DNA from: Bacteroidales bacterium
GTDB lineage: Bacteria > Bacteroidota > Bacteroidia > Bacteroidales > UBA4417
Direction: 5' to 3'
NCBI GenBank assembly: GCA_030654075.1
Contig: JAURYB010000147.1
Location: 22,925-86,924, forward strand
DNA: 64,000 nucleotides
A program made the translations under genes and the position numbers. Below are positions 1-9,286 of the stretch, piece after piece. Positions within the stretch are counted from its first letter, which is position 1; the number at the start of each line of letters is the position of its first letter. The notes under the pieces were generated by a model that saw only the letters and a list, made by a program, of their open reading frames with translations, was not told the DNA's origin and ran no database searches.

Positions 1-1
1 A

Positions 2-472
2 CGTTTTCCGGAATTGAAAGATACAATTATTGTCTTTTTTACAGCCCGAAGCGAGGATTTCACACAGATACTCGGATTGGACGCAGGTGCTGACGATTAT
101 ATAACCAAACCAATAAAACCTTCCGTATTAATCAGCAAAGTAAATTCCCTGCTGCGCAGAATACCGGTGCAGGAAGAGGATTCAAAAGTTTTCCAGGCCG
201 GCGATATTACCATCGACAGGGAGAAATATCTGATAACCATCGACGGAAAAGAAATTCAGCTTGCACGTAAAGAATTTGAGCTTCTGAGTATTCTGGCATC
301 AAAACCGGGAAAAGTATTCAGCCGTGAGGATATTCTGATGCGTGTTTGGGACGACGATGTTGTTGTAGGCGAACGGACTATAGATGTTCATATCCGGAAA
401 ATCCGCGAAAAAACTGCTACCGATCATATTAAAACAATTAAAGGAGTAGGGTATAAGTTTGATCCGCGGTAA
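2..472 (+). CDS. OmpR/PhoB-family response regulator (5'-truncated by window edge)
   Basis: This is the C-terminal part of a two-component response regulator; the reading frame is already open at base 2, so the gene begins upstream of the window. The visible receiver remnant (about 55 residues) keeps the switch threonine (FFTARS) and the conserved lysine (ITKPIKP), while the phospho-acceptor aspartate is outside the window. A winged-helix DNA-binding domain follows, with the family signatures LARKEFELLSILAS, VFSREDIL and the C-terminal VHIRKIREK/IKGVGYKF. The sensor kinase gene follows on the same strand after 167 bases, so the two probably form one signalling pair. The kinase resembles PhoR, so a PhoB role is possible but not shown. 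Confidence 0.93.
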   Translation, partial: RFPELKDTIIVFFTARSEDFTQILGLDAGADDYITKPIKPSVLISKVNSLLRRIPVQEEDSKVFQAGDITIDREKYLITIDGKEIQLARKEFELLSILASKPGKVFSREDILMRVWDDDVVVGERTIDVHIRKIREKTATDHIKTIKGVGYKFDPR

Positions 473-524
473 TTCAAATTTACGATTGACGAGGTACGAG
501 GTACGAATGGGGCTATTTACTGAT

Positions 525-602
525 TTAATCGTAAATCGTAAATCGTAAATCGTAAATCACAAATCGCAAATCGCAAATCGCAAATCGTAAATCGTAAATC
601 CC
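525..602. repeat. 7-bp tandem repeat (AAATCGT/AAATCGC)
   Basis: About eleven near-perfect copies of a heptanucleotide lie between the response regulator and kinase genes. Units alternate between AAATCGT and AAATCGC with one AAATCAC, followed by degenerate copies up to the kinase start. It has no coding role. Confidence 0.9.
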
Positions 603-639
603 CAACCCCTAAATCCTAATCCCTAAATCCTTTAAAAAA

Positions 640-1689
640 ATGTCCGAAACCACGCCTAAACGATTGGCACTTATTCTTGCAATCTTGCTTTCGCTGATGG
701 CGGCTGTGATATTTGTTGTATTTGAAGGAATTGTTATTAAAAAATATTACTGGTTATTGATCAGTGGTACTTTTATACTTCTGATCATTCTACAGTATAT
801 GATATTGAGATATTCACTCGAAAGATTCATTTACGATCGTATAAAACTGGTTTATAAAGCCATACACAAGCAAAAGCTGAATAAGGATGATAAAAAAGGC
901 CAGATTGCCAGTATTCACGGAGATATTATTGGTAAAGTAAACGAAGAAGTAGAAAGTTGGGCAAAAGACCGGAAAGAAGAAATTGATGAACTAAAAAAAA
1001 TGGAAGTTTACCGAAGAGAATTCCTCGGCAATGTTTCGCACGAACTTAAAACCCCTCTTTTTAACCTACAGGGATTTGTTCTGACTCTTATGGATGGAGG
1101 CATCCATGATCCAAAAATTAATCTCGACTTCCTGGGTAAATCGCAAAAGAATATTGAAAGGATGATTACCATTGTTGAGGACCTGGAAGTAATATCGCGC
1201 CTCGAAACCGGGGAAGCGACTCCACAACTCTCAAATTTTCCGATTACAGTGCTCGTAAGAGAGGTTATGGAATTTCTGGAACCCAAAGCAACGGAACGTA
1301 ATATCAAACTCCTATTTGCCGCTGAATACAACGATACAATGATTGTACGTGCCGATAAGGAAAAGATTCGTACTGTGCTGACAAATCTGATTTTAAATTC
1401 AATAAAATATGGGAATATCGGAGGCCGCACAAAAATCAGTTTCTATGATATGGACGAAAACTATCTCATCGAAATTTCAGATAACGGCGTTGGCATAGAG
1501 GAACAACACATATCCCGTCTTTTCGAACGCTTTTACCGAGTAGATAAACATCGTTCACGTGCCGAAGGTGGATCCGGACTCGGGTTGGCAATTGTCAAGC
1601 ATATTATCGAAGCCCATGACCAAACCATAAATGTGCGGAGTGCTCCCGGAATTGGATCCACTTTCTCATTTACATTGAAAAAGGTTTAA
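640..1689 (+). CDS. Membrane sensor histidine kinase, PhoR-like
   Basis: Autophosphorylating sensor kinase, 349 aa. Two transmembrane segments lie at about residues 8-30 and 37-56 with almost no loop between them, so there is no large periplasmic sensor domain. A linker leads to the HisKA domain with the phospho-acceptor His134 in NVSHELKTPL. The HATPase domain follows with an N box (NLILNSIKYG), a G1 box (DNGVGI), an F box (LFERFYRVD) and a G2 box (GSGLGLAI). All catalytic motifs are intact. It probably phosphorylates the regulator encoded just upstream. The absence of a sensor loop suggests it senses a membrane or partner-protein signal, as PhoR does. Confidence 0.93.
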   Translation: MSETTPKRLALILAILLSLMAAVIFVVFEGIVIKKYYWLLISGTFILLIILQYMILRYSLERFIYDRIKLVYKAIHKQKLNKDDKKGQIASIHGDIIGKVNEEVESWAKDRKEEIDELKKMEVYRREFLGNVSHELKTPLFNLQGFVLTLMDGGIHDPKINLDFLGKSQKNIERMITIVEDLEVISRLETGEATPQLSNFPITVLVREVMEFLEPKATERNIKLLFAAEYNDTMIVRADKEKIRTVLTNLILNSIKYGNIGGRTKISFYDMDENYLIEISDNGVGIEEQHISRLFERFYRVDKHRSRAEGGSGLGLAIVKHIIEAHDQTINVRSAPGIGSTFSFTLKKV

Positions 1690-1858
1690 TTACAGGCACC
1701 GCATTTGCCGATGAAGTGTAACACCTTGTGCGCAAATAAAGCCATTATACCGATTTTAACATATTTTTAATTTTTTTATAATACGCTTACTAATATTTCG
1801 CCGTTACTTTGATCATCAAATACCCTGATTCAGACATATACTTAAAGTAATATCTTTT

Positions 1859-4684
1859 ATGAGATTCAAAAAAATTTTACCCTTAATACTAATTGCCTTC
1901 CTGAGTTTTTATGCACAGGCTCAAAATCAGAGACCATCACGCGTCTCTATCAAAGGAAGTCTGCAGGATACATTGCACGAAGCAATACCATTTGCAACTG
2001 TTATGCTGCTCAATAATGCCGACTCATCGCTGGTTAACTTCCTTTCGAGCAACGACAAGGGCGAGTTCGAATTCAACAATATTAAAAACAGCACTTACCT
2101 GCTTAAAGTGCAGCATATGAGTTTTTTGCCGGTACAAAAACTATTACAACCTTCCGCAACCATAATCAATAACCTGTCAGTTGTTACCATGAAACCTATT
2201 TCCACAATGCTGATGGAAGTAGTGATACGGGCAGCAAAAGCGCCTTTGCGTATCAAAGGCGATACTGTTGAATACGATGCTTCAACCTTTAAAGTTCCGC
2301 CCGGATCAACAGTTGAAGATTTACTTCGCCGCCTGCCGGGAATTGATGTAGATGCTGACGGAAATATCAGTACTCAAGGCAAAGATGTAACCCGTATGTA
2401 TGTGGATGGAAAAACTTTTTTTGGTGATGATCCGAAAAGTGTAACCAAGAACCTTGGAGCGGAAGCCATTTCGAAAGTACAGGTTTACAACGAAAAATCC
2501 GAACAATCAAAACTTACGGGAGTAGATGATGGTTCACAGGAAAAAACCATGAACCTCGAACTGAAAGAAGAATTTAAAAAAGGAGCTTTTGGTAAAGCTA
2601 CAATCGCAGGTGGTACCGAAGAACGATGGGCTGCACGAGCCAACTACAACCGTTTTAACGATAAATCACAGCTTTCCTTTATTGGTTATGGAAATAATGT
2701 GAATCAAACCGGTGTAAACTGGGAAGATTACGGGGAGTTTAAAGGGAATAACGCTTTCAACAATTTTGATAACGGCGATTTCGGTTTTAACCGGAACGGC
2801 GGACATATGTTCTATTTCAGCAGCGACGATTCTCCTGTAAGTAACTATGATGGCAAGGGTTTGACTGAAAACTATGGTGCAGGAACAAACTTCAACTTTG
2901 ATAATAAAAAGACAAAATTTAACGCCAGCTATTTTTATAATCAGACACAGCTTGATTTTGAACAGAAAAGTTACCAGAAAACATATCTTGATGGCGAAAA
3001 TGCTTTTGAGCAATATGATTCATTGATAAATGATGATTTCCGTTCGAGCCACAGCATTGCAACCCGTTTTGAGCAGGAATTCGACTCCAGCAATAAACTT
3101 ATTGTGAAAGCTAATTTCCGCTACTCTTTAAACACGAACAATAGAATCAACAACCAGCAATTCAGCGATTATACACTTGAGCCATACAATACGCTTAACC
3201 TTGATAACACTACGGATTTAGCTGCATCAAAAATTACATCGGCGGCAATTTACAGGCATCTTTTCAAAAAGAAAGGACGCTCATTTGCATTCAGTGGCGG
3301 ATATAACAGTAATTTCAGTGATGGCACCGAAAACTATAACTCAATAAATAAGTTTTTTGACGCAACCACACCAACTGAGCAGATAAGGCAAATGATAAAT
3401 ACCAACAAAAATGTTAACGAATTAAAATCAAGCGCTTTATATACCGAACCTTTATCAAAAAGAATATTTCTCGAATTCTTCTACAATTTCAGCCAGTTAA
3501 CCAATAAAAGTAACCGTCAGGCCTATCCTTTCGGAAACGAAGTACATATTGATAGTTTAAGCGCATACTACGACCAGGTAACTATGTACAACCGTTTGGG
3601 ATCCGTCCTCAGGTATTCGTACAACGGGCTTAATGCTTCGGTTGGTGTGGCTATGCAACAACTAAAACTTACAGGATTATACTCGCTCGACGAAGGTTTG
3701 CCATGGTACAATGAGAAAGTAACTAAGGACTACCCGAACTTTACGCCTAATTTAAACCTAAATTATGAATTCAAAAATAATATGCGCCTCGATTTAGGAT
3801 ATTCAAACGATATTTCGGCACCTGATTTTAATGATCTTCAACCTGTAAAGAACACAAGCAATCCTGCTTACCAGGTAGTTGGAAATCCGGATCTGATTCC
3901 CGAAAATGCACATAATGTGGAATTTGGAGTTCACTACTGGAATCCTTCGTCCTTTTCGAGCATAGGAGTGAATGTAAACTACGGCATTACTAAAAATCCG
4001 ATTGTTTATAGCCAGAGCACACGTTTTGATCCGGCTACGGGTATGATTACAACTTCAACACCTGAAAACATGGATCAAGGAACCAACATGGGTTCCTGGT
4101 TGTGGTCGAGCATTCCTATCATTAAAACCAAACTTACAATTGATATTAACGGAGGTGTTAACGCTTCAAACACACCCACCCGTATCAACGATACACTCGA
4201 CGATATACAATCGATCAGATATAATTTAGGCAGCAACCTTAATTTCACGGCTAGCAGTAAATTAGTACTTTCGGTTGGTGGCAGTGGTGGATTCAGTACA
4301 GTAAGGTATAATGAAAACAAAGAAAATGACCAGGATTACTTCAATTATATAATCCGTTCCTCCATAAAATGGCAGTTTATGAGCCGGATGTTTTTCGAGA
4401 GTAACTTCAATTACTCAGTGTTTAAAAATGAAAGCTTTGGCTTTGATCAGTCTATTCCTTTATGGAACGCTTCGGTGCGCCGTATTATGGGTAAGAAAAA
4501 CAAGTTTGAAATGCGCCTGGCAGCTTTCGATATTTTCAATAAAAACGTTAACATTAATCAGTATGCCTACAAGAACATTGTCGGAACAAGCAAAACCAAT
4601 ACGCTGGCCCGCTATTTCATGCTCAGTATAACATACAATATGAAAGGTTTTGAGAATAAAATCCAGAAGAACCGTTTCATGTAG
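1859..4684 (+). CDS. Outer-membrane beta-barrel protein, TonB-receptor-like with CarboxypepD-regulatory domain
   Basis: 941-aa outer-membrane protein. A signal peptide (residues 1-21, ending in AQA-Q) precedes a carboxypeptidase-regulatory-like beta-sandwich (about 28-115: SIKGSLQD, IPFATVML). A plug-like region follows (about 130-225, containing DLLRRLPGIDVDADG and YVDGKTFFGDDPK), then a long barrel rich in aromatic and Asn residues. This is the Bacteroidota family related to TonB-dependent receptors rather than a canonical SusC. The next gene encodes a GLPGLI protein, a pairing often seen in this phylum; it suggests import or export of an oligopeptide or a metal, but the substrate is unknown. 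Confidence 0.88.
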   Translation: MRFKKILPLILIAFLSFYAQAQNQRPSRVSIKGSLQDTLHEAIPFATVMLLNNADSSLVNFLSSNDKGEFEFNNIKNSTYLLKVQHMSFLPVQKLLQPSATIINNLSVVTMKPISTMLMEVVIRAAKAPLRIKGDTVEYDASTFKVPPGSTVEDLLRRLPGIDVDADGNISTQGKDVTRMYVDGKTFFGDDPKSVTKNLGAEAISKVQVYNEKSEQSKLTGVDDGSQEKTMNLELKEEFKKGAFGKATIAGGTEERWAARANYNRFNDKSQLSFIGYGNNVNQTGVNWEDYGEFKGNNAFNNFDNGDFGFNRNGGHMFYFSSDDSPVSNYDGKGLTENYGAGTNFNFDNKKTKFNASYFYNQTQLDFEQKSYQKTYLDGENAFEQYDSLINDDFRSSHSIATRFEQEFDSSNKLIVKANFRYSLNTNNRINNQQFSDYTLEPYNTLNLDNTTDLAASKITSAAIYRHLFKKKGRSFAFSGGYNSNFSDGTENYNSINKFFDATTPTEQIRQMINTNKNVNELKSSALYTEPLSKRIFLEFFYNFSQLTNKSNRQAYPFGNEVHIDSLSAYYDQVTMYNRLGSVLRYSYNGLNASVGVAMQQLKLTGLYSLDEGLPWYNEKVTKDYPNFTPNLNLNYEFKNNMRLDLGYSNDISAPDFNDLQPVKNTSNPAYQVVGNPDLIPENAHNVEFGVHYWNPSSFSSIGVNVNYGITKNPIVYSQSTRFDPATGMITTSTPENMDQGTNMGSWLWSSIPIIKTKLTIDINGGVNASNTPTRINDTLDDIQSIRYNLGSNLNFTASSKLVLSVGGSGGFSTVRYNENKENDQDYFNYIIRSSIKWQFMSRMFFESNFNYSVFKNESFGFDQSIPLWNASVRRIMGKKNKFEMRLAAFDIFNKNVNINQYAYKNIVGTSKTNTLARYFMLSITYNMKGFENKIQKNRFM

Positions 4685-4748
4685 AAACAATTTATTAAAC
4701 ATAACATTTGCATGCCGAATATTCAGATTTTAAGGAAGAATGATTTAA

Positions 4749-4839
4749 GAACAAGGAATGTCGATTAACGATTTATGAAATCAGCAATCCATAATAATTC
4801 TACTTCACGTTAGAAATCATAAATCGTTAAACCTTGTTC
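4749..4839. repeat. Interrupted inverted repeat
   Basis: Inner arms at 4764-4777 and 4817-4830 are perfect 14-bp complements (TTAACGATTTATGA). Outer arms of 8 bp (GAACAAGG / CCTTGTTC) lie at 4749-4756 and 4832-4839. The loop of about 39 nt and the lack of a clean T-run argue against a simple terminator. Confidence 0.75.
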
Positions 4840-4921
4840 TGAAATCAAAAAGCATCTCTTAAAAATCAAGTTATTTAACAGACAATCATTTACATTCAAA
4901 AACTGACCAATCATAAAGAGA

Positions 4922-5689
4922 ATGAGAAAGCAACTCCCTGTTTTTATATTAGTTTTAATAGTTTTTCTGAGTTTCCAATACACAGACCTGAAAGCACAGA
5001 AGGTGGAAGGCACCATCCGTTACCTGCGTACCCAAAACTGGGCAAAAATGATGGCATCGGTGGATTATATCAGCAAGCAACAGCGCGAACGTATGATGTA
5101 TATGTGGGGCACACGTTCGGAATGGAAAACATATACTCACCTTCATCTGAATGCTACTGAATCAAAATATGAAAACTCGGAAGAGGAAGCCGAACCAGGT
5201 GGCGAAGGCTGGAGCAACCGTAAGGAAACCTTTTTCATGAAACGCAATTTCAAAGACAATACGCTTTATGACGGGATTACACTTCTGGGTAAAACCTACC
5301 TAATTCATGATACAATTGTACCTCCAAAATGGAAAATTATGAATGATATGAAGGAAGTAGCCGGTCACATCTGCATGAATGCCTCCTTGAACGACACGTT
5401 AAGGAAACAGAATACTATTGTTTGGTTTGCGCTGGACATGCCCGTAAGTGCCGGCCCTGATCGCTTTTTTGGCCTGCCGGGAGTAATCCTCGAAGTTGAT
5501 GTGAACAATGGCGCATTGGTTATGACTGCCGACAAAATTGACCTGTTACCGTTAACCACTGAGCTGGACGCACCTGCAAAAATTAAAGGTAAGAAGATTA
5601 CCATGGCCGAATACTATAATCTGATTGAGAAGCAGATCAAAGAGCGGAAAGCAGCTGAAGAACCCTGGTTTTGGGGAATAAGTTATTAG
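4922..5689 (+). CDS. GLPGLI family protein
   Basis: 255-aa exported protein with a signal peptide (about residues 1-25, ending KAQ). The family-naming motif is present as GLPGVILEVD at residues 184-193. It is preceded by the characteristic segment KWKIMNDMKEVAGHICMNA and an ITAWFALDMPVSAGP-like stretch (here IVWFALDMPVSAGPD). The family is specific to Bacteroidota and usually encoded next to an outer-membrane receptor, as here. The molecular role is unknown; a periplasmic or surface partner of the upstream barrel is the natural inference. Confidence 0.92.
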   Translation: MRKQLPVFILVLIVFLSFQYTDLKAQKVEGTIRYLRTQNWAKMMASVDYISKQQRERMMYMWGTRSEWKTYTHLHLNATESKYENSEEEAEPGGEGWSNRKETFFMKRNFKDNTLYDGITLLGKTYLIHDTIVPPKWKIMNDMKEVAGHICMNASLNDTLRKQNTIVWFALDMPVSAGPDRFFGLPGVILEVDVNNGALVMTADKIDLLPLTTELDAPAKIKGKKITMAEYYNLIEKQIKERKAAEEPWFWGISY

Positions 5690-5849
5690 GTGTATAAATG
5701 GGATAATTTAATCATCTTAGTGAAAAATTAATTCCAGCTATAGTTTTAAACAGTTAATTCAAAGAATTAAGCAAGTAAAAACCACTGAGTTTAAAATATA
5801 ATCTGAGATTATCCGTTTGATGTTCAGTACTAAATTTAAATATCTGACT

Positions 5850-6233
5850 ATGAAAATATCATTTTATTTATTGTCAGGTCTTTTTCTTACAATACTGGTT
5901 GGCTGTAGTAACAATCAAAAGAAAGATGACAACAAAGCCATTATTGGAATCTGGCAAAATACAACCACCCCCAATGCTGCCGTTGAATTTACCAGGGAAG
6001 GAGACTATTATCTGAGGATAAACGGAGAACGTCTTTCGATTGATGATACAATTAAAGATAAGTATAGCTACGATCCATTAGCGGAAGGAAACAACCTGAT
6101 AATTTACGGTAATCCGAAAGCAGGTAATACTCAGAGCAAACTGGTGGTTATTAGTCCGGAACGAATAAAAATATCATTAGTCAGCCAGGGATCAATTGTT
6201 TCGGAAGCGGAGTTTACCAAAGTTAAGGATTAA
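5850..6233 (+). CDS. Small lipoprotein, unknown function
   Basis: 127-aa predicted lipoprotein. The ATG at 5850 is chosen because it starts directly at the signal peptide (MKISFYLLSG) with lipobox LVGC; upstream TTG/ATG codons at 5817/5820 would add an implausible 11-residue tail in front. The mature part (IIGIWQNTTTPNAAVEFTREGDYYLRI) looks like the small beta-rich lipocalin-like folds of Bacteroidota lipoproteins. No recognised catalytic motif. Confidence 0.8.
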   Translation: MKISFYLLSGLFLTILVGCSNNQKKDDNKAIIGIWQNTTTPNAAVEFTREGDYYLRINGERLSIDDTIKDKYSYDPLAEGNNLIIYGNPKAGNTQSKLVVISPERIKISLVSQGSIVSEAEFTKVKD

Positions 6234-6376
6234 TACTCTTGTAAGGTGCCATCCTAAAAGATTGTATCGGATATAAAATCGTTGTCTCCAAGTCTGACTA
6301 ATATTTTTTCATCTGTAGCTTTCAATAAAATACAATAAATATCGTGTTTGTATGTTATACTAAAGCAAAATGTGAA

Positions 6377-6384
6377 TACTTTTG
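6377..6384 (+). promoter_or_regulatory. Bacteroidota -7 promoter box
   Basis: TACTTTTG is a perfect match to the TAnnTTTG -7 element of the Bacteroidota primary sigma factor. A TTTG occurs upstream but at too long a spacing, so the -33 element is uncertain. It would drive the 41-aa lipoprotein gene starting at 6429. Confidence 0.4.
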
Positions 6385-6428
6385 TAAATAGAAACATTTA
6401 AGCAAATAGAAATCACTACTTATATATT

Positions 6429-6554
6429 ATGAAGAAAATAGCAGCATTTCTGGCAACAATAGTAATTCTTACAGTATTGCTTTCGTCCTGTGGCTCATCG
6501 GAAAAATGTGCTGCATACGGAGAATATAAAGATTATCGTGTTGAAACTAAATAA
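6429..6554 (+). CDS. Very small lipoprotein (41 aa)
   Basis: A complete short reading frame: ATG, a positively charged start (MKKIAAF), a hydrophobic core and a lipobox-like LLSSC at residue 21. A short mature part of about 21 residues follows (CGSSEKCAAYGEYKDYRVE) with a second cysteine. It has a -7 promoter box 45 bases upstream and sits between two other envelope-protein genes. Tiny lipoproteins with this CxAY layout are common in Bacteroidota and are often missed in annotation; the function is unknown. Confidence 0.72.
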   Translation: MKKIAAFLATIVILTVLLSSCGSSEKCAAYGEYKDYRVETK

Positions 6555-6592
6555 CATATCCGGTTTCTGGTACAATTAGTTGATCATTTTAA

Positions 6593-7444
6593 ATGAAACC
6601 AAACCGTAGCTTAGTTGTTAACAGATTAAAGGCAAAGCTTATGCGGTTACTACTGGTAATTACCTTTTCAATACTTACAATAATTTTACCGTCAATAGTT
6701 AAAGCTCAGGATGTTGCTGAAGCTGATACTGTTGATATGGGCATTCTCTTACTCCGGGAGAAATCAGCGAACATCATGTTGCACACCCTTGGTTACGGAC
6801 TTGGTTACCGGTTTGGCACAAACAAAACGTATTATAAGAACCGCATGTTCGAATTTGATCTCCTCGAAATGCGATCCCCGACCCAGGCGCGCAGTTGGAA
6901 TACAAATTTGCCAAACACGCGAAGCTATTTTTTTGGAAAGCTTAATAACCTGTATGTTATCCGGGCAGGTGTCGGGCAACAGCATTTAATGAACCGCAAA
7001 CCCTATTGGGGAGGAGTAGAACTGAGAGCTTTTTATTATGGCGGAATTGATTTAGGACTCGCAAAACCGAATTATTTGTATATTGCTTATTATGCTTATG
7101 ATAGCATTAACCAATATTATATATTTGACAGGACAGAACTTGAACGCTATGATCCTGTAAAGCATTTTCCGGATATAGGTACAAATTCAACCACATTGAG
7201 CAATATTTATGGCCGTGGGCCGATGCTGAGTGGCTTCAATAAAATAAAACTTTACCCAGGCCTGTATTTCAAAGGAGGTTTTAATTTTGAATTCAGCGCG
7301 GCTAATGACCGGATTAAAGCAGTGGAAATTGGAGCAACTGTTGATATATTCCCCAAGCCGGTACCTATAATGGCTTTCAAAGAAGCAACTTATTTTTTTA
7401 TAACCGGTTACCTTAGTTTCCATTTAGGAAAACGATATAATTGA
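6593..7444 (+). CDS. Envelope/outer-membrane protein, unknown function
   Basis: 283 aa with a signal peptide that may begin at an internal Met (MRLLLVITFSILTIILPSIVKAQ, near residue 17). The mature protein is rich in Tyr, Phe and Gly with alternating patterns (LGYGLGYRFG, ELRAFYYGGIDLGL, GLYFKGGFNFEF, TGYLSFHLGKR) typical of outer-membrane beta-barrels of Bacteroidota. I recognise it only as a conserved hypothetical. It begins 38 bases after the small lipoprotein gene, so the two may be co-transcribed. Confidence 0.82.
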   Translation: MKPNRSLVVNRLKAKLMRLLLVITFSILTIILPSIVKAQDVAEADTVDMGILLLREKSANIMLHTLGYGLGYRFGTNKTYYKNRMFEFDLLEMRSPTQARSWNTNLPNTRSYFFGKLNNLYVIRAGVGQQHLMNRKPYWGGVELRAFYYGGIDLGLAKPNYLYIAYYAYDSINQYYIFDRTELERYDPVKHFPDIGTNSTTLSNIYGRGPMLSGFNKIKLYPGLYFKGGFNFEFSAANDRIKAVEIGATVDIFPKPVPIMAFKEATYFFITGYLSFHLGKRYN

Positions 7445-7517
7445 TGAATCATTTCTTTCATTTAAAGGATTCCATTAAACATTATTAGGAAGATAGATCC
7501 TAATTATATTGTTATTT

Positions 7518-7539
7518 CTGATTTAAAGATCAGTTTTTT
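7518..7539 (+). terminator. Weak Rho-independent terminator
   Basis: A 5-bp stem (CTGAT/ATCAG) with a 6-nt loop is followed by six T. It lies 74 bases after the stop of the preceding + strand gene and ahead of the convergent MFS gene. Confidence 0.4.
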
Positions 7540-7630
7540 CTGTTTCCGGTTTCCAATATCAATTCTTCTTTTTCTTTCCTTGTCATAACAACCCCATCTG
7601 ATTTTAAATTAGCATTACATTTCTCCTTCA

Positions 7631-7680
7631 TTTTCAAATTTTCAAATTTTCAAATTTTCAAATTTTCAAATTTTCAAATT
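7631..7680. repeat. 8-bp tandem repeat (TTTTCAAA)
   Basis: About six perfect copies of an octanucleotide lie immediately beyond the 3' end of the MFS gene (stop at 7688), in the convergent intergenic region. Confidence 0.9.
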
Positions 7681-7687
7681 ATCGCTT

Positions 7688-8944
7688 CTACTTCATCCCC
7701 TTAATCTCCATCTTCCTCAGTTTAGGCGCAAAACCGGCAGTTGCCAAAACAATCAGTACTGTCATCCCACCACCGAATACCACTGACGGTACTAATCCCA
7801 ATAATTTTGCTGCCAATCCGGATTCAAAGGAACCAAGTTCATTCGAAGAGCCAACAAAAATACTGTTTACCGAAGCAACGCGTCCCCGCATTTCATCAGG
7901 AGTATACATTTGCAGAATAGTAGAGCGAATAATCACACTTACATTGTCGAACATCCCGCTTAATGCAAGTAAACCAATCGACAACCAGAAATTTCCTGAC
8001 AAAGCAAATAATATGATGCAGGTTCCAAACCCACCTACAGCCAAAAGCATTTTTTTGCCGGAGCGATGCACTGGTGGATAATGAGCTAGAAACAGCGCCA
8101 TGAGTATGGCCCCTAATGCGGGAGCAGCCCTTAGAAAGCCCAAACCCTGCGGACCGGTGTGCAAAATCTCCGAAGCAAAAACCGGAAGCAATGCTACCGC
8201 ACCACCAAATAAAACGCCAAACATATCAAGTGCCAGGGCTCCGAGCAGGACCTGGTGATTAAAAACAAATTTTATACCTGTAGCCAAACTCGTAAATATT
8301 CCTTCTTTGGTAATCCGGGCAGGAATTGGAACCGAAATCGTTGTATAAAAAAATATCAGGCTAAAGGCCGAAAAGAATACCACACACATAAACGCAGCGT
8401 GTATCCCGAAAAACCCATAAATCAATCCCCCGGCAGCAGGGCCGGAAACTGCGGCAATATGCCAGATAGTACTGTTCCAGGTAGATGAATTGGCATATAG
8501 ATCACGCGGAACAATCTGAGCCATGTAGGCAGTTTGGGCTGGATAAAAGAAAGCTCGTGCCAGCCCTGTAAACGCAATTACAAAATATAGTGGCAACACT
8601 CCTGCTGTTTTATACAAACCGGGCATAATATAACTCATATAAAGCAATACTACGGCGGAAACCACGTACACTGTAGCCGTAAGAACAATGATGGATTTCC
8701 TGTTAACCCGGTCAGCAACATGCCCCGCAAACAACGCGACAACCAGGAAAGGTATTGCTTCTGAAAGCCCAATCAAGCCAAGTGAAAATGCGTCATGCGT
8801 CAGATCGTAAACCTGCCAGCCCACAATTACACTTTGCATTTGAATGGCAAATGTGAGAAAAAAACGTCCGGTAATAAATTTACGAAAGTCCTTCAGATGC
8901 CATACCGCATAAGCATTATTTCGTGTATTTAAGGTTTCTGCCAT
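7688..8944 (-). CDS. MFS transporter, EntS/DHA3-like exporter
   Basis: 418-aa inner-membrane protein with about 12 hydrophobic segments. It has the MFS loop 2-3 motif GHVADRVNRKSII, an N-terminal segment shared with the MFS_3/EntS group (FRKFITGRFFLTFAIQMQSVIVGWQVYDLT), and a second-half loop MRGRVASVNSIFVG. This group exports siderophores, macrolides and other hydrophobic compounds by proton antiport; the substrate here cannot be told. The gene stands alone, with its own possible promoter upstream. Confidence 0.88.
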   Translation of the reverse strand: MAETLNTRNNAYAVWHLKDFRKFITGRFFLTFAIQMQSVIVGWQVYDLTHDAFSLGLIGLSEAIPFLVVALFAGHVADRVNRKSIIVLTATVYVVSAVVLLYMSYIMPGLYKTAGVLPLYFVIAFTGLARAFFYPAQTAYMAQIVPRDLYANSSTWNSTIWHIAAVSGPAAGGLIYGFFGIHAAFMCVVFFSAFSLIFFYTTISVPIPARITKEGIFTSLATGIKFVFNHQVLLGALALDMFGVLFGGAVALLPVFASEILHTGPQGLGFLRAAPALGAILMALFLAHYPPVHRSGKKMLLAVGGFGTCIILFALSGNFWLSIGLLALSGMFDNVSVIIRSTILQMYTPDEMRGRVASVNSIFVGSSNELGSFESGLAAKLLGLVPSVVFGGGMTVLIVLATAGFAPKLRKMEIKGMK

Positions 8945-9004
8945 TTTGAGTAGAAGGTACTATTTTATCTATAAAAGCTGTTTTGTTAAGGAGTGCAAAG
9001 AAAA

Positions 9005-9012
9005 CAAACTTA
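9005..9012 (-). promoter_or_regulatory. Bacteroidota -7 promoter box
   Basis: On the minus strand this reads TAAGTTTG, a perfect TAnnTTTG. It lies about 60 bases upstream of the MFS gene start. No clear -33 element. Confidence 0.35.
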
Positions 9013-9113
9013 TGGATAGATAGTATTTAAATAATTTAAATTTCGCGTTTAACCGCCTCCTGGACTATTTCCATTATTGTTTTTACAAATGAAATTCTGC
9101 CCCTTTCCGGTAT

Positions 9114-9143
9114 TGAAAAAAATCCTGTCGTACCGGCAGGATT
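9114..9143 (-). terminator. Rho-independent terminator
   Basis: A 10-bp stem (9121-9130 with 9134-9143, one G-T wobble) and a 3-base loop is followed on the minus strand by a run of seven T. It lies 144 bases beyond the stop of the DPP III-type gene, in the right orientation to end its transcript. Confidence 0.75.
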
Positions 9144-9286
9144 ATTTTCTTGCTTTGAACTGAAATCAGAAATCCGGAAATGAATAATGAATCTTAAAAT
9201 CAGTTGAATTTCAATTCAGAATTGTAACAAACCATAGATACAGGTTAAGCCAAAACCGTATCAGTACTGTTTACTTCATTGATTTT

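Noticed and set aside
1008..1430. Antisense open frame within the histidine kinase gene
   Set aside because: Shadow of a well-supported gene; no homology or ribosome site. The same holds for the other long frames opposite real genes.
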